Below, in pieces: positions 37,816 to 52,204 of a stretch of 64,000 bases of DNA. The position numbers and the translations under genes are program-made. Below the pieces are notes generated by a model that saw nothing but the letters and a program-made list of their open reading frames with translations, was not told the DNA's origin and searched no databases. The stretch spans positions 1,178,001 through 1,242,000 of the forward strand of contig JAUIMM010000699.1 in the NCBI GenBank assembly GCA_031769625.1. Direction: 5' to 3'. The first letter of the stretch is position 1, and each line of letters opens with the position of its first letter. Source of the stretch: Taudactylus pleione (taxonomy: Eukaryota > Chordata > Amphibia > Anura > Myobatrachidae).

Positions 37816-40383
37816 GCGTTTAAGAAAAAACATCAAATGCTCATTTTAGGCCAAAATGCATTGAAAGCAATGGAAACAACAAAAGCGCATACTTTGTGAT
37901 ATCTCCTCTTGTAGCAAACACAGACAGCTCAAAATTTCACCGAATGTGTTGAAGAACAAGACCCACAAATGTGATGTGAAATGGTTTTTCTCCCATGTTG
38001 TATTTAAGAGAAAACAGCAAATGCTCGTTTTAGGCCAAAATGTATTGAAAGCAATAGAAACAACAAAAGCGCATACTTTGTGATATCTCCTCTTGTAGCA
38101 AACACAGACAGCTCAAAATTTCACCGAATGTGTTGAAGAACAAGACCCACAAATGTGATGTGAAATGGTTTTTCTCCCATGTTGCGTTTAAGAGAAAACA
38201 GCAAATGCTCGTTTTAGGTCAAAATGCATTGAAAGCAATGGAAACAACAAAAGCACATACTTTGTGATATCTCCTCTTTTAGCAAACACAGACAGCTCAA
38301 AATTTCACCGAATGTGTTGAAGAACAAGACCCACAAATGTGATGTGAAAAGGTTTTTCTCCCATGTTGCATTTAAGAGAAAACAGTAAATGGTTGTTTTA
38401 GGCCAAAATGCATTGAAAGCAATGAAAACAACAAAAGCGCATACTTTGTGATATCTCCTCTTGTAGTAAACAGACAGCTCAAAATTTCACCGAATGTGTT
38501 GAAGAACAAGACTCACAAATGTGATGTGAAATGGTTTTTCTCCCATGTTGTATTTAAGAGAAAACAGCAAATGCTCGTTTTAGGCCAAAACGCATTGAAA
38601 GCAATGGAAACAACAAAAGCGCATACTTTGTGATATCTCCTCTTGTAGCAAACACAGACAGCTCAAAATTTCAAAAAATGTGTTGAAGACCAAGACCCAC
38701 AAATGTGATGTGAAATGGTTTTTCTCCCATGTTGCGTTTAAGAAAAAATAGCAAATGCTCATTTTAGGCCAAAATGCATTGAAAGCAATGGAAACAACAA
38801 AAGCCCAAACTTTGTGATATCTCCTCTTGTATCAAACAGACAGCTCAATATTTCACCGAATGTGTTGAAGAACAAGACCCACAAATGTGATATGAAATGG
38901 TTTTTCTCTCATGTTGTATTTAAGAGAAAACAGCAAATGCTCGTTTTAGGCCAAAACGCATTGAAAGAAATGGAAACAACAGAAGCACATACTTTGTGAT
39001 ATCTCCTCTTGTAGCAAACACAGACAGCTCAAAATTTAAAAAAATGTGTTGAAGACCAAGACCCACAAATGTGATGTGAAATGGTTTTTCTCCCATGTTG
39101 CGTTTAAGAAAAAACATCAAATGCTCATTTTAGGCCAAAATGCATTGAAAGCAATGGAAACAACAAAAGCGCATACTTTGTGATATCTCCTCTTGTAGCA
39201 AACACAGACAGCTCAAAATTTCACCGAATGTGTTGAAGAACAAGACCCACAAATGTGATGTGAAATGGTTTTTCTCCCATGTTGTATTTAAGAGAAAACA
39301 GCAAATGCTCGTTTTAGGCCAAAATGTTATGAAAGCAATAGAAACAACAAAAGCGCATACTTTGTGATATCTCCTCTTGTAGCAAACACAGACAGCTCAA
39401 AATTTCACCGAATGTGTTGAAGAACAAGACCCACAAATGTGATGTGAAATGGTTTTTCTCCCATGTTGCGTTTAAGAGAAAACAGCAAATGCTCGTTTTA
39501 GGTCAAAATGCATTGAAAGCAATGGAAACAACAAAAGCGCATACTTTGTGATATCTCCTCTTTTAGCAAACACAGACAGCTCAAAATTTCACCGAATGTG
39601 TTGAAGAACAAGACCCACAAATGTGATGTGAAAAGGTTTTTCTCCCATGTTGCATTTAAGAGAAAACAGTAAATGGTTGTTTTAGGCCAAAATGCATTGA
39701 AAGCAATGAAAACAACAAAAGCGCATACTTTGTGATATCTCCTCTTGTAGTAAACAGACAGCTCAAAATTTCACCGAATGTGTTGAAGAACAAGACTCAC
39801 AAATGTGATGTGAAATGGTTTTTCTCCCATGTTGTATTTAAGAGAAAACAGCAAATGCTCGTTTTAGGCCAAAACGCATTGAAAGCAATGGAAACAACAA
39901 AAGCGCATACTTTGTGATATCTCCTCTTGTAGCAAACACAGACAGCTCAAAATTTCAAAAAATGTGTTGAAGACCAAGACCCACAAATGTGATGTGAAAT
40001 GGTTTTTCTCCCATGTTGCGTTTAAGAAAAAATAGCAAATGCTCGTTTTAGGCCAAAATGCATTGAAAGCAATGGAAACAACAAAAGCCCAAACTTTGTG
40101 ATATCTCCTCTTGTATCAAACAGACAGCTCAATATTTCACCGAATGTGTTGAAGAACAAGACCCACAAATGTGATATGAAATGGTTTTTCTCTCATGTTG
40201 TATTTAAGAGAAAACAGCAAATGCTCGTTTTAGGCCAAAACGCATTGAAAGAAATGGAAACAACAGAAGCACATACTTTGTGATATCTCCTCTTGTAGCA
40301 AACACAGACAGCTCAAAATTTAAAAAAATGTGTTGAAGACCAAGACCCACAAATGTGATGTGAAATGGTTTTTCTCCCATGTT
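37816..40383. repeat. 7-mer tandem pair with hybrid junction monomer
   Basis: Copies at 37816-39099 and 39100-40383 repeat with an offset of 1284. CCTCTTTTAGCAAAC (about 38274/39558), GTAGTAAACAGAC (38464/39748) and CTCAATATTTCACC (about 38846/40130) are shared. At 39100 a monomer begins as one type (AATTTAAAAAAATG) and ends as another (AAAAAACATCAAATG). The second copy's equivalent at about 40384 keeps the unfused ending. This places the exchange inside that monomer, near GTTGCGTTTAAG. Confidence 0.88.
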
Positions 40384-40699
40384 GCGTTTAAGAGAAAACA
40401 GCAAATGCTCGTTTTAGGCCAAAATGCATTGAAAGAAAAGGAAACAACAAAAGCGCATACTTTGTGATATTTCCTCTTGTAGCTAACACAGACAGCTCAA
40501 AATTTCACCAAATGTGTTGAAGCACAAGACCCACAAATGTGATGTGAAATGGTTTTTCTCCCATGTTGTATTTAAGAGAAAACAGCAAATGCTCGTTTTA
40601 GGCCAAAACGCATTGAAAGCAATGGTAACAACAAAAGTGCATACTTTGTGATATCTCCTCTTGTAGCAAACACAGACAGCTCAAAATTTCAAAAAATGT
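40384..40699. repeat. Linking monomers before the 5.5-kb repeat
   Basis: One to two monomers with the GAAGCACAAG linker and the GGTAACAACAAAAGTGCAT ending lead into the large duplication. Their counterpart 5504 bp away (about 46130) has GGAAACAAC and GCACAT instead, so the duplication begins after them. Confidence 0.8.
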
Positions 40700-43600
40700 G
40701 TTGAAGACCAAGACCCACAAATGTGATGTGAAATGGTTTTTCTCCCATGTTGAGTTTAAGAAAAAACAGCAATTGCTCGTTTTAGGCCAAAATGCATTGA
40801 AAGCAATGGAAACAACAAAAGCACATACTTTGTGATATCTCCTCTTGTAGCAAACACAGACAGCTCAAAATTTCACCAAATGTGTTGAAGACCAAGACCC
40901 ACAAATGTGATGTGAAATGGTTTTTCTCCCATGTTGCGTTTAAGAAAAAACATCAAATGCTCATTTTAGGCCAAAATGCATTGAAAGCAATGGAAACAAC
41001 AAAAGCGCATACTTTGTGATATCTCATCTTGTAGCAAACACAGACAGCTCATAATTTCACCAAATGTGTTGAAGACCAAGACCCACAAATGTTATGTGAA
41101 ACGGTTTTTCTCCAAAGTCGCGTTTTAGAGAAAACAGCAAATGCTCGTTTTAGGCCAAAATGCATTGCAAGCAATGGAAACAACAAAAGCACATACTTTG
41201 TGATATCTCCTCTTGTAGCAAACACAGACAGCTCAAAATTTCACCAAATGTGTTGAAGACCAAGACCCACAAATGTGATGTGAAATGGCTTTTCTCACAT
41301 GATGCGTTTAAGAAAAAACAGCAAATGCTCGTTTTAGGCCAAAATGCATTGAAAGCAATGGAAACAACAAAAGCACATACTTTGTGATATCTCCTCTTGT
41401 AGCAAACAGAGACAGCTCAAAATTTCACCGAATGTGTTGAAGAACAAGACACACAAATGTGATGTGAAATGGTTTTTCTCCAATGTTGTATTTAAGAGAA
41501 AACAGCAAATGCTCGTTTCAGGCCAAAACGCATTGAAAGAAAAGGAAACAACAGAAGCGCATACTTTGTGATATCTCCTCTTGTAGCAAACAGACAGCTC
41601 AAAATTTAAAAAAATGTGTTGAAGACCAAGACCCACAAATGTGATGTAAAATGGTTTTTCTCCCATGTTCCGTTTAAGAGAAAACAGAAAATGTTTTTTT
41701 AGGCCAAAATGCATTGAAAGCAATGAAAACAACAAAAGCGCATACTTTGTGATATCTCTTCTTGTATCAAACAGACAGCTCAAAATTTCACCGAATGTGT
41801 TGAAGACCAAGACCCACAAATGTGATGTGAAATGGTTTTTCTCCCATGTTGTATTTAAGAGAAAACAGCAAATGTTCGTTTTAGGCCAAAATGTATTGAA
41901 AGCAATGAAAACAACAAAAGCGCATACTTTGTGATATCTCCTCTTGTAGCAAACACAGACAGCTCAAAATTTCACCAAATGTGTTGAAGACCAAGACCCA
42001 CAAATGTGATGTGAAATGGTTTTTCTCCCATATTGCGTTTAAGAAAAAACTTCAAATGCTCATTTTAGGCCAAAATGCATTGAAAGCAATGGAAACAACA
42101 AAAGCGCATACTTTGTGATATCTCCTCTTGTAGCAAACACAGACAGCTCAAAATTTCACCGAATGTGTTGAAGAACAAGACCCACAAATGTGATATGAAA
42201 TGGTTTTTCTCTCATGTTGTATTTAAGAGAAAACAGCAAATGCTCGTTTTAGGCCAAAACGCATTGAAAGAAATGGAAACAACAGAAGCACATACTTTGT
42301 GATATCTCCTCTTGTAGCAAACACAGACAGCTCAAAATTTAAAAAAATGTGTTGAAGACCAAGACCCACAAATGTGATGTGAAATGGTTTTTCTCCCATG
42401 TTGCGTTTAAGAAAAAACATCAAATGCTCATTTTAGGCCAAAATGCATTGAAAGCAATGGAAACAACAAAAGCGCATACTTTGTGATATCTCCTCTTGTA
42501 GCAAACACAGACAGCTCAAAATTTCACCGAATGTGTTGAAGAACAAGACCCACAAATGTGATGTGAAATGGTTTTTCTCCCATGTTGTATTTAAGAGAAA
42601 ACAGCAAATGCTCGTTTTAGGCCAAAATGTATTGAAAGCAATAGAAACAACAAAAGCGCATACTTTGTGATATCTCCTCTTGTAGCAAACACAGACAGCT
42701 CAAAATTTCACCGAATGTGTTGAAGAACAAGACCCACAAATGTGATGTGAAATGGTTTTTCTCCCATGTTGCGTTTAAGAGAAAACAGCAAATGCTCGTT
42801 TTAGGTCAAAATGCATTGAAAGCAATGGAAAGCAACAAAAGCGCATACTTTGTGATATCTCCTCTTTTAGCAAACACAGACAGCTCAAAATTTCACCGAA
42901 TGTGTTGAAGAACAAGACCCACAAATGTGATGTGAAAAGGTTTTTCTCCCATGTTGCATTTAAGAGAAAACAGTAAATGGTTGTTTTAGGCCAAAATGCA
43001 TTGAAAGCAATGAAAACAACAAAAGCGCATACTTTGTGATATCTCCTCTTGTAGTAAACAGACAGCTCAAAATTTCACCGAATGTGTTGAAGAACAAGAC
43101 TCACAAATGTGATGTGAAATGGTTTTTCTCCCATGTTGTATTTAAGAGAAAACAGCAAATGCTCGTTTTAGGCCAAAACGCATTGAAAGCAATGGAAACA
43201 ACAAAAGCGCATACTTTGTGATATCTCCTCTTGTAGCAAACACAGACAGCTCAAAATTTCAAAAAATGTGTTGAAGACCAAGACCCACAAATGTGATGTG
43301 AAATGGTTTTTCTCCCATGTTGCGTTTAAGAAAAAACAGCAAATGCTCGTTTTAGGCCAAAATGCATTGAAAGCAATGGAAACAACAAAAGCCCAAACTT
43401 TGTGATATCTCCTCTTGTATCAAACAGACAGCTCAATATTTCACCGAATGTGTTGAAGAACAAGACCCACAAATGTGATATGAAATGGTTTTTCTCTCAT
43501 GTTGTATTTAAGAGAAAACAGCAAATGCTCGTTTTAGGCCAAAACGCATTGAAAGAAATGGAAACAACAGAAGCACATACTTTGTGATATCTCCTCTTGT

Positions 43601-46600
43601 AGCAAACACAGACAGCTCAAAATTTAAAAAAATGTGTTGAAGACCAAGACCCACAAATGTGATGTGAAATGGTTTTTCTCCCATGTTGCGTTTAAGAGAA
43701 AACAGCAAATGCTCGTTTTAGGCCAAAATGCATTGAAAGAAAAGGAAACAACAAAAGCGCATACTTTGTGATATTTCCTCTTGTAGCAAACACAGACAGC
43801 TCAAAATTTCACCAAATGTGTTGAAGCACAAGACCCACAAATGTGATGTGAAATGGTTTTTCTCCCATGTTGTATTTAAGAGAAAACAGCAAATGCTCGT
43901 TTTAGGCCAAAACGCATTGAAAGCAATGGTAACAACAAAAGTGCATACTTTGTGATATCTCCTCTTGTAGCAAACACAGACAGCTCAAAATTTCAAAAAA
44001 TGTGTTGAAGACCAAGACCCACAAATGTGATGTGAAATGGTTTTTCTCCCATGTTGAGTTTAAGAAAAAACAGCAAATGCTCGTTTTAGGCCAAAATGCA
44101 TTGAAAGCAATGGAAACAACAAAAGCACATACTTTGTGATATCTCCTCTTGTAGCAAACACAGACAGCTCAAAATTTCACCAAATGTGTTGAAGACCAAG
44201 ACCCACAAATGTGATGTGAAATGGTTTTTCTCCCATGTTGCGTTTAAGAAAAAACATCAAATGCTCATTTTAGGCCAAAATGCATTGAAAGCAATGGAAA
44301 CAACAAAAGCGCATACTTTGTGATATCTCATCTTGTAGCAAACACAGACAGCTCATAATTTCACCAAATGTGTTGAAGACCAAGACCCATAAATGTTATG
44401 TGAAACGGTTTTTCTCCAAAGTCGCGTTTTAGAGAAAACAGCAAATGCTCGTTTTAGGCCAAAATGCATTGCAAGCAATGGAAACAACAAAAGCACATAC
44501 TTTGTGATATCTCCTCTTGTAGCAAACACAGACAGCTCAAAATTTCACCAAATGTGTTGAAGACCAAGACCCACAAATGTGATGTGAAATGGCTTTTCTC
44601 ACATGATGCGTTTAAGAAAAAACAGCAAATGCTCGTTTTAGGCCAAAATGCATTGAAAGCAATGGAAACAACAAAAGCACATACTTTGTGATATCTCCTC
44701 TTGTAGCAAACAGAGACAGCTCAAAATTTCACCGAATGTGTTGAAGAACAAGACCCACAAATGTGATGTGAAATGGTTTTTCTCCCATGTTGTATTTAAG
44801 AGAAAACAGCAAATGCTCGTTTCAGGCCAAAACGCATTGAAAGAAAAGGAAACAACAGAAGCGCATACTTTGTGATATCTCCTCTTGTAGCAAACAGACA
44901 GCTCAAAATTTAAAAAAATGTGTTGAAGACCAAGACCCACAAATGTGATGTAAAATGGTTTTTCTCCCATGTTCCGTTTAAGAGAAAACAGAAATGTTTT
45001 TTTAGGCCAAAATGCATTGAAAGCAATGAAAACAACAAAAGCGCATACTTTGTGATATCTCTTCTTGTATCAAACAGACAGCTCAAAATTTCACCGAATG
45101 TGTTGAGGAACAAGACCCACAAATGTGATATGAAATGGTTTTTATCCCATGTTGTGATTAAGAGAAAACAGCAAATGCTCGTTTTAGGCCAAAACGCATT
45201 GAAAGAAAAGGAAACAACAGAAGCACATACTTTGTGATATCTCCTCTTGTAGCAAACACAGACAGCTCAAAATTTCAAAAAATGTGTTGAAGACCAAGAC
45301 CCACAAATGTGATGTAAAATGGTTTTTCTCCCATGTTGCGTTTAAGAAAAAACAGCAAATGCTCGTTTTAGGCCAAAATGCATTGAAAGCAATGGAAACA
45401 ACAAAAGCACATACTTTGTGATATCTCCTCTTGTAGCAAACACAGACAGTTCAAAATTTCACCAAATGTGTTGAAGACCAAGACCCACAAATGTGATGTG
45501 AAATGGTTTTTCTCCCATGTTGCATTTAAGAAAAAACATCAAATGCTCATTTTAGGCCAAAATGCATTGAAAGCAATGGAAACAACAAAAGCGCATACTT
45601 TGTGATATCTCCTCTTGTATCAAACAGACAGCTCAACATTTCACCGAATGTGTTGAGGAACAAGACCCACAAATGTGATATGAAATGGTTTTTCTCCCAT
45701 GTTGTATTTAAGAGAAAACAGCAAATGCTCATTTTAGGCCAAAACGCATTGAAAGAAATGGAAACAACAGAAGTGCATACTTTGTGATATCTCCTCTTGT
45801 AGCAAACACAGACAGCTCAAAATTTCAAAAAATGTGTTGAAGACCAAGACCCACAAATGTGATGTAAAATGGTTTTTCTCCCATGTTGCATTTAAGAAAA
45901 AACAGCAAATGCTCGTTTTAGGCCAAAATGCATTGAAAGAAAAGGAAACAACAAAAGCGCATACTTTGTGATATTTCCTCTTGTTGCAAACACAGACAGC
46001 TCAAAATTTCACCAAATGTGTTGAAGCACAAGACCCACAAATGTGATGTGAAATGGTTTTTCTCCCATGTTGTATTTAAGAGAAAACAGCAAATGCTCGT
46101 TTTAGGCCAAAACGCATTGAAAGCAATGGAAACAACAAAAGCACATACTTTGTGATATCTCCTCTTGTAGCAAACACAGACAGCTCAAAATTTCACCAAA
46201 TGTGTTGAAGACCAAGACCCACAAATGTGATGTGAAATGGTTTTTCTCCCATGTTGAGTTTAAGAAAAAACAGCAATTGCTCGTTTTAGGCCAAAATGCA
46301 TTGAAAGCAATGGAAACAACAAAAGCACATACTTTGTGATATCTCCTCTTGTAGCAAACACAGACAGCTCAAAATTTCACCAAATGTGTTGAAGACCAAG
46401 ACCCACAAATGTGATGTGAAATGGTTTTTCTCCCATGTTGCGTTTAAGAAAAAACATCAAATGCTCATTTTAGGCCAAAATGCATTGAAAGCAATGGAAA
46501 CAACAAAAGCGCATACTTTGTGATATCTCATCTTGTAGCAAACACAGACAGCTCATAATTTCACCAAATGTGTTGAAGACCAAGACCCACAAATGTTATG

Positions 46601-49600
46601 TGAAACGGTTTTTCTCCAAAGTCGCGTTTTAGAGAAAACAGCAAATGCTCGTTTTAGGCCAAAATGCATTGCAAGCAATGGAAACAACAAAAGCACATAC
46701 TTTGTGATATCTCCTCTTGTAGCAAACACAGACAGCTCAAAATTTCACCAAATGTGTTGAAGACCAAGACCCACAAATGTGATGTGAAATGGCTTTTCTC
46801 ACATGATGCGTTTAAGAAAAAACAGCAAATGCTCGTTTTAGGCCAAAATGCATTGAAAGCAATGGAAACAACAAAAGCACATACTTTGTGATATCTCCTC
46901 TTGTAGCAAACAGAGACAGCTCAAAATTTCACCGAATGTGTTGAAGAACAAGACCCACAAATGTGATGTGAAATGGTTTTTCTCCCATGTTGTATTTAAG
47001 AGAAAACAGCAAATGCTCGTTTCAGGCCAAAACGCATTGAAAGAAAAGGAAACAACAGAAGCGCATACTTTGTGATATCTCCTCTTGTAGCAAACAGACA
47101 GCTCAAAATTTAAAAAAATGTGTTGAAGACCAAGACCCACAAATGTGATGTAAAATGGTTTTTCTCCCATGTTCCGTTTAAGAGAAAACAGAAAATGTTT
47201 TTTTAGGCCAAAATGCATTGAAAGCAATGAAAACAACAAAAGCGCATACTTTGTGATATCTCTTCTTGTATCAAACAGACAGCTCAAAATTTCACCGAAT
47301 GTGTTGAAGACCAAGACCCACAAATGTGATGTGAAATGGTTTTTCTCCCATGTTGTATTTAAGAGAAAACAGCAAATGTTCGTTTTAGGCCAAAATGTAT
47401 TGAAAGCAATGAAAACAACAAAAGCGCATACTTTGTGATATCTCCTCTTGTAGCAAACACAGACAGCTCAAAATTTCACCAAATGTGTTGAAGACCAAGA
47501 CCCACAAATGTGATGTGAAATGGTTTTTCTCCCATATTGCGTTTAAGAAAAAACTTCAAATGCTCATTTTAGGCCAAAATGCATTGAAAGCAATGGAAAC
47601 AACAAAAGCGCATACTTTGTGATATCTCCTCTTGTAGCAAACACAGACAGCTCAAAATTTCACCGAATGTGTTGAAGAACAAGACCCACAAATGTGATAT
47701 GAAATGGTTTTTCTCTCATGTTGTATTTAAGAGAAAACAGCAAATGCTCGTTTTAGGCCAAAACGCATTGAAAGAAATGGAAACAACAGAAGCACATACT
47801 TTGTGATATCTCCTCTTGTAGCAAACACAGACAGCTCAAAATTTAAAAAAATGTGTTGAAGACCAAGACCCACAAATGTGATGTGAAATGGTTTTTCTCC
47901 CATGTTGCGTTTAAGAAAAAACATCAAATGCTCATTTTAGGCCAAAATGCATTGAAAGCAATGGAAACAACAAAAGCGCATACTTTGTGATATCTCCTCT
48001 TGTAGCAAACACAGACAGCTCAAAATTTCACCGAATGTGTTGAAGAACAAGACCCACAAATGTGATGTGAAATGGTTTTTCTCCCATGTTGTATTTAAGA
48101 GAAAACAGCAAATGCTCGTTTTAGGCCAAAATGTATTGAAAGCAATAGAAACAACAAAAGCGCATACTTTGTGATATCTCCTCTTGTAGCAAACACAGAC
48201 AGCTCAAAATTTCACCGAATGTGTTGAAGAACAAGACCCACAAATGTGATGTGAAATGGTTTTTCTCCCATGTTGCGTTTAAGAGAAAACAGCAAATGCT
48301 CGTTTTAGGTCAAAATGCATTGAAAGCAATGGAAAGCAACAAAAGCGCATACTTTGTGATATCTCCTCTTTTAGCAAACACAGACAGCTCAAAATTTCAC
48401 CGAATGTGTTGAAGAACAAGACCCACAAATGTGATGTGAAAAGGTTTTTCTCCCATGTTGCATTTAAGAGAAAACAGTAAATGGTTGTTTTAGGCCAAAA
48501 TGCATTGAAAGCAATGAAAACAACAAAAGCGCATACTTTGTGATATCTCCTCTTGTAGTAAACAGACAGCTCAAAATTTCACCGAATGTGTTGAAGAACA
48601 AGACTCACAAATGTGATGTGAAATGGTTTTTCTCCCATGTTGTATTTAAGAGAAAACAGCAAATGCTCGTTTTAGGCCAAAACGCATTGAAAGCAATGGA
48701 AACAACAAAAGCGCATACTTTGTGATATCTCCTCTTGTAGCAAACACAGACAGCTCAAAATTTCAAAAAATGTGTTGAAGACCAAGACCCACAAATGTGA
48801 TGTGAAATGGTTTTTCTCCCATGTTGCGTTTAAGAAAAAACAGCAAATGCTCGTTTTAGGCCAAAATGCATTGAAAGCAATGGAAACAACAAAAGCCCAA
48901 ACTTTGTGATATCTCCTCTTGTATCAAACAGACAGCTCAATATTTCACCGAATGTGTTGAAGAACAAGACCCACAAATGTGATATGAAATGGTTTTTCTC
49001 TCATGTTGTATTTAAGAGAAAACAGCAAATGCTCGTTTTAGGCCAAAACGCATTGAAAGAAATGGAAACAACAGAAGCACATACTTTGTGATATCTCCTC
49101 TTGTAGCAAACACAGACAGCTCAAAATTTAAAAAAATGTGTTGAAGACCAAGACCCACAAATGTGATGTGAAATGGTTTTTCTCCCATGTTGCGTTTAAG
49201 AGAAAACAGCAAATGCTCGTTTTAGGCCAAAATGCATTGAAAGAAAAGGAAACAACAAAAGCGCATACTTTGTGATATTTCCTCTTGTAGCAAACACAGA
49301 CAGCTCAAAATTTCACCAAATGTGTTGAAGCACAAGACCCACAAATGTGATGTGAAATGGTTTTTCTCCCATGTTGTATTTAAGAGAAAACAGCAAATGC
49401 TCGTTTTAGGCCAAAACGCATTGAAAGCAATGGTAACAACAAAAGTGCATACTTTGTGATATCTCCTCTTGTAGCAAACACAGACAGCTCAAAATTTCAA
49501 AAAATGTGTTGAAGACCAAGACCCACAAATGTGATGTGAAATGGTTTTTCTCCCATGTTGAGTTTAAGAAAAAACAGCAAATGCTCGTTTTAGGCCAAAA

Positions 49601-51708
49601 TGCATTGAAAGCAATGGAAACAACAAAAGCACATACTTTGTGATATCTCCTCTTGTAGCAAACACAGACAGCTCAAAATTTCACCAAATGTGTTGAAGAC
49701 CAAGACCCACAAATGTGATGTGAAATGGTTTTTCTCCCATGTTGCGTTTAAGAAAAAACATCAAATGCTCATTTTAGGCCAAAATGCATTGAAAGCAATG
49801 GAAACAACAAAAGCGCATACTTTGTGATATCTCATCTTGTAGCAAACACAGACAGCTCATAATTTCACCAAATGTGTTGAAGACCAAGACCCATAAATGT
49901 TATGTGAAACGGTTTTTCTCCAAAGTCGCGTTTTAGAGAAAACAGCAAATGCTCGTTTTAGGCCAAAATGCATTGCAAGCAATGGAAACAACAAAAGCAC
50001 ATACTTTGTGATATCTCCTCTTGTAGCAAACACAGACAGCTCAAAATTTCACCAAATGTGTTGAAGACCAAGACCCACAAATGTGATGTGAAATGGCTTT
50101 TCTCACATGATGCGTTTAAGAAAAAACAGCAAATGCTCGTTTTAGGCCAAAATGCATTGAAAGCAATGGAAACAACAAAAGCACATACTTTGTGATATCT
50201 CCTCTTGTAGCAAACAGAGACAGCTCAAAATTTCACCGAATGTGTTGAAGAACAAGACCCACAAATGTGATGTGAAATGGTTTTTCTCCCATGTTGTATT
50301 TAAGAGAAAACAGCAAATGCTCGTTTCAGGCCAAAACGCATTGAAAGAAAAGGAAACAACAGAAGCGCATACTTTGTGATATCTCCTCTTGTAGCAAACA
50401 GACAGCTCAAAATTTAAAAAAATGTGTTGAAGACCAAGACCCACAAATGTGATGTAAAATGGTTTTTCTCCCATGTTCCGTTTAAGAGAAAACAGAAAAT
50501 GTTTTTTTAGGCCAAAATGCATTGAAAGCAATGAAAACAACAAAAGCGCATACTTTGTGATATCTCTTCTTGTATCAAACAGACAGCTCAAAATTTCACC
50601 GAATGTGTTGAGGAACAAGACCCACAAATGTGATATGAAATGGTTTTTATCCCATGTTGTGATTAAGAGAAAACAGCAAATGCTCGTTTTAGGCCAAAAC
50701 GCATTGAAAGAAAAGGAAACAACAGAAGCACATACTTTGTGATATCTCCTCTTGTAGCAAACACAGACAGCTCAAAATTTCAAAAAATGTGTTGAAGACC
50801 AAGACCCACAAATGTGATGTAAAATGGTTTTTCTCCCATGTTGCGTTTAAGAAAAAACAGCAAATGCTCGTTTTAGGCCAAAATGCATTGAAAGCAATGG
50901 AAACAACAAAAGCACATACTTTGTGATATCTCCTCTTGTAGCAAACACAGACAGTTCAAAATTTCACCAAATGTGTTGAAGACCAAGACCCACAAATGTG
51001 ATGTGAAATGGTTTTTCTCCCATGTTGCATTTAAGAAAAAACATCAAATGCTCATTTTAGGCCAAAATGCATTGAAAGCAATGGAAACAACAAAAGCGCA
51101 TACTTTGTGATATCTCCTCTTGTATCAAACAGACAGCTCAACATTTCACCGAATGTGTTGAGGAACAAGACCCACAAATGTGATATGAAATGGTTTTTCT
51201 CCCATGTTGTATTTAAGAGAAAACAGCAAATGCTCATTTTAGGCCAAAACGCATTGAAAGAAATGGAAACAACAGAAGTGCATACTTTGTGATATCTCCT
51301 CTTGTAGCAAACACAGACAGCTCAAAATTTCAAAAAATGTGTTGAAGACCAAGACCCACAAATGTGATGTAAAATGGTTTTTCTCCCATGTTGCATTTAA
51401 GAAAAAACAGCAAATGCTCGTTTTAGGCCAAAATGCATTGAAAGAAAAGGAAACAACAAAAGCGCATACTTTGTGATATTTCCTCTTGTTGCAAACACAG
51501 ACAGCTCAAAATTTCACCAAATGTGTTGAAGCACAAGACCCACAAATGTGATGTGAAATGGTTTTTCTCCCATGTTGTATTTAAGAGAAAACAGCAAATG
51601 CTCGTTTTAGGCCAAAACGCATTGAAAGCAATGGAAACAACAAAAGCACATACTTTGTGATATCTCCTCTTGTAGCAAACACAGACAGCTCAAAATTTCA
51701 CCAAATGT
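40700..51708. repeat. 5.5-kb (30-mer) tandem duplication
   Basis: Copies run at about 40700-46203 and 46204-51708. An offset of 5504 holds for every landmark checked: GCAATTGCTC (40770/46274), CAAAGTCGCG (41113/46617 and 44417/49921), and CTCAATATTTC (43434/48938). It becomes 5505 after a single A missing in the first copy at about 44991. Only a handful of substitutions separate the copies, for example GACACACAAATG at 41450 and CTCCAATG at about 41479. Inside each copy an older 3304/2200-bp subdivision is visible. The copies include the hybrid monomer type of the 7-mer junction (about 42400 and 47900), so they postdate it. Confidence 0.9.
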
Positions 51709-52204
51709 GTTGAAGACCAAGACCCACAAATGTGATGTGAAATGGTTTTTCTCCCATGTTGCGTTTAAGAAAAAACATCAAATGCTCATTTTAGGCCAAA
51801 ATGCATTGAAAGCAATGGAAACAACAAAAGCGCATACTTTGTGATATCTCATCTTGTAGCAAACACAGACAGCTCAAAATTTCACCAAATGTGTTGAAGA
51901 CCAAGACCCACAAATGTTATGTGAAACGGTTTTTCTCCAAAGTCGCGTTTTAGAGAAAACAGCAAATGCTCGTTTTAGGCCAAAATGCATTGCAAGCAAT
52001 GGAAACAACAAAAGCACATACTTTGTGATATCTCCTCTTGTAGCAAACACAGACAGCTCAAAATTTCACCAAATGTGTTGAAGACCAAGACCCACAAATG
52101 TGATGTGAAATGGCTTTTCTCACATGATGCGTTTAAGAAAAAACAGCAAATGCTCGTTTTAGGCCAAAATGCATTGAAAGCAATGGAAACAACAAAAGCA
52201 CATA

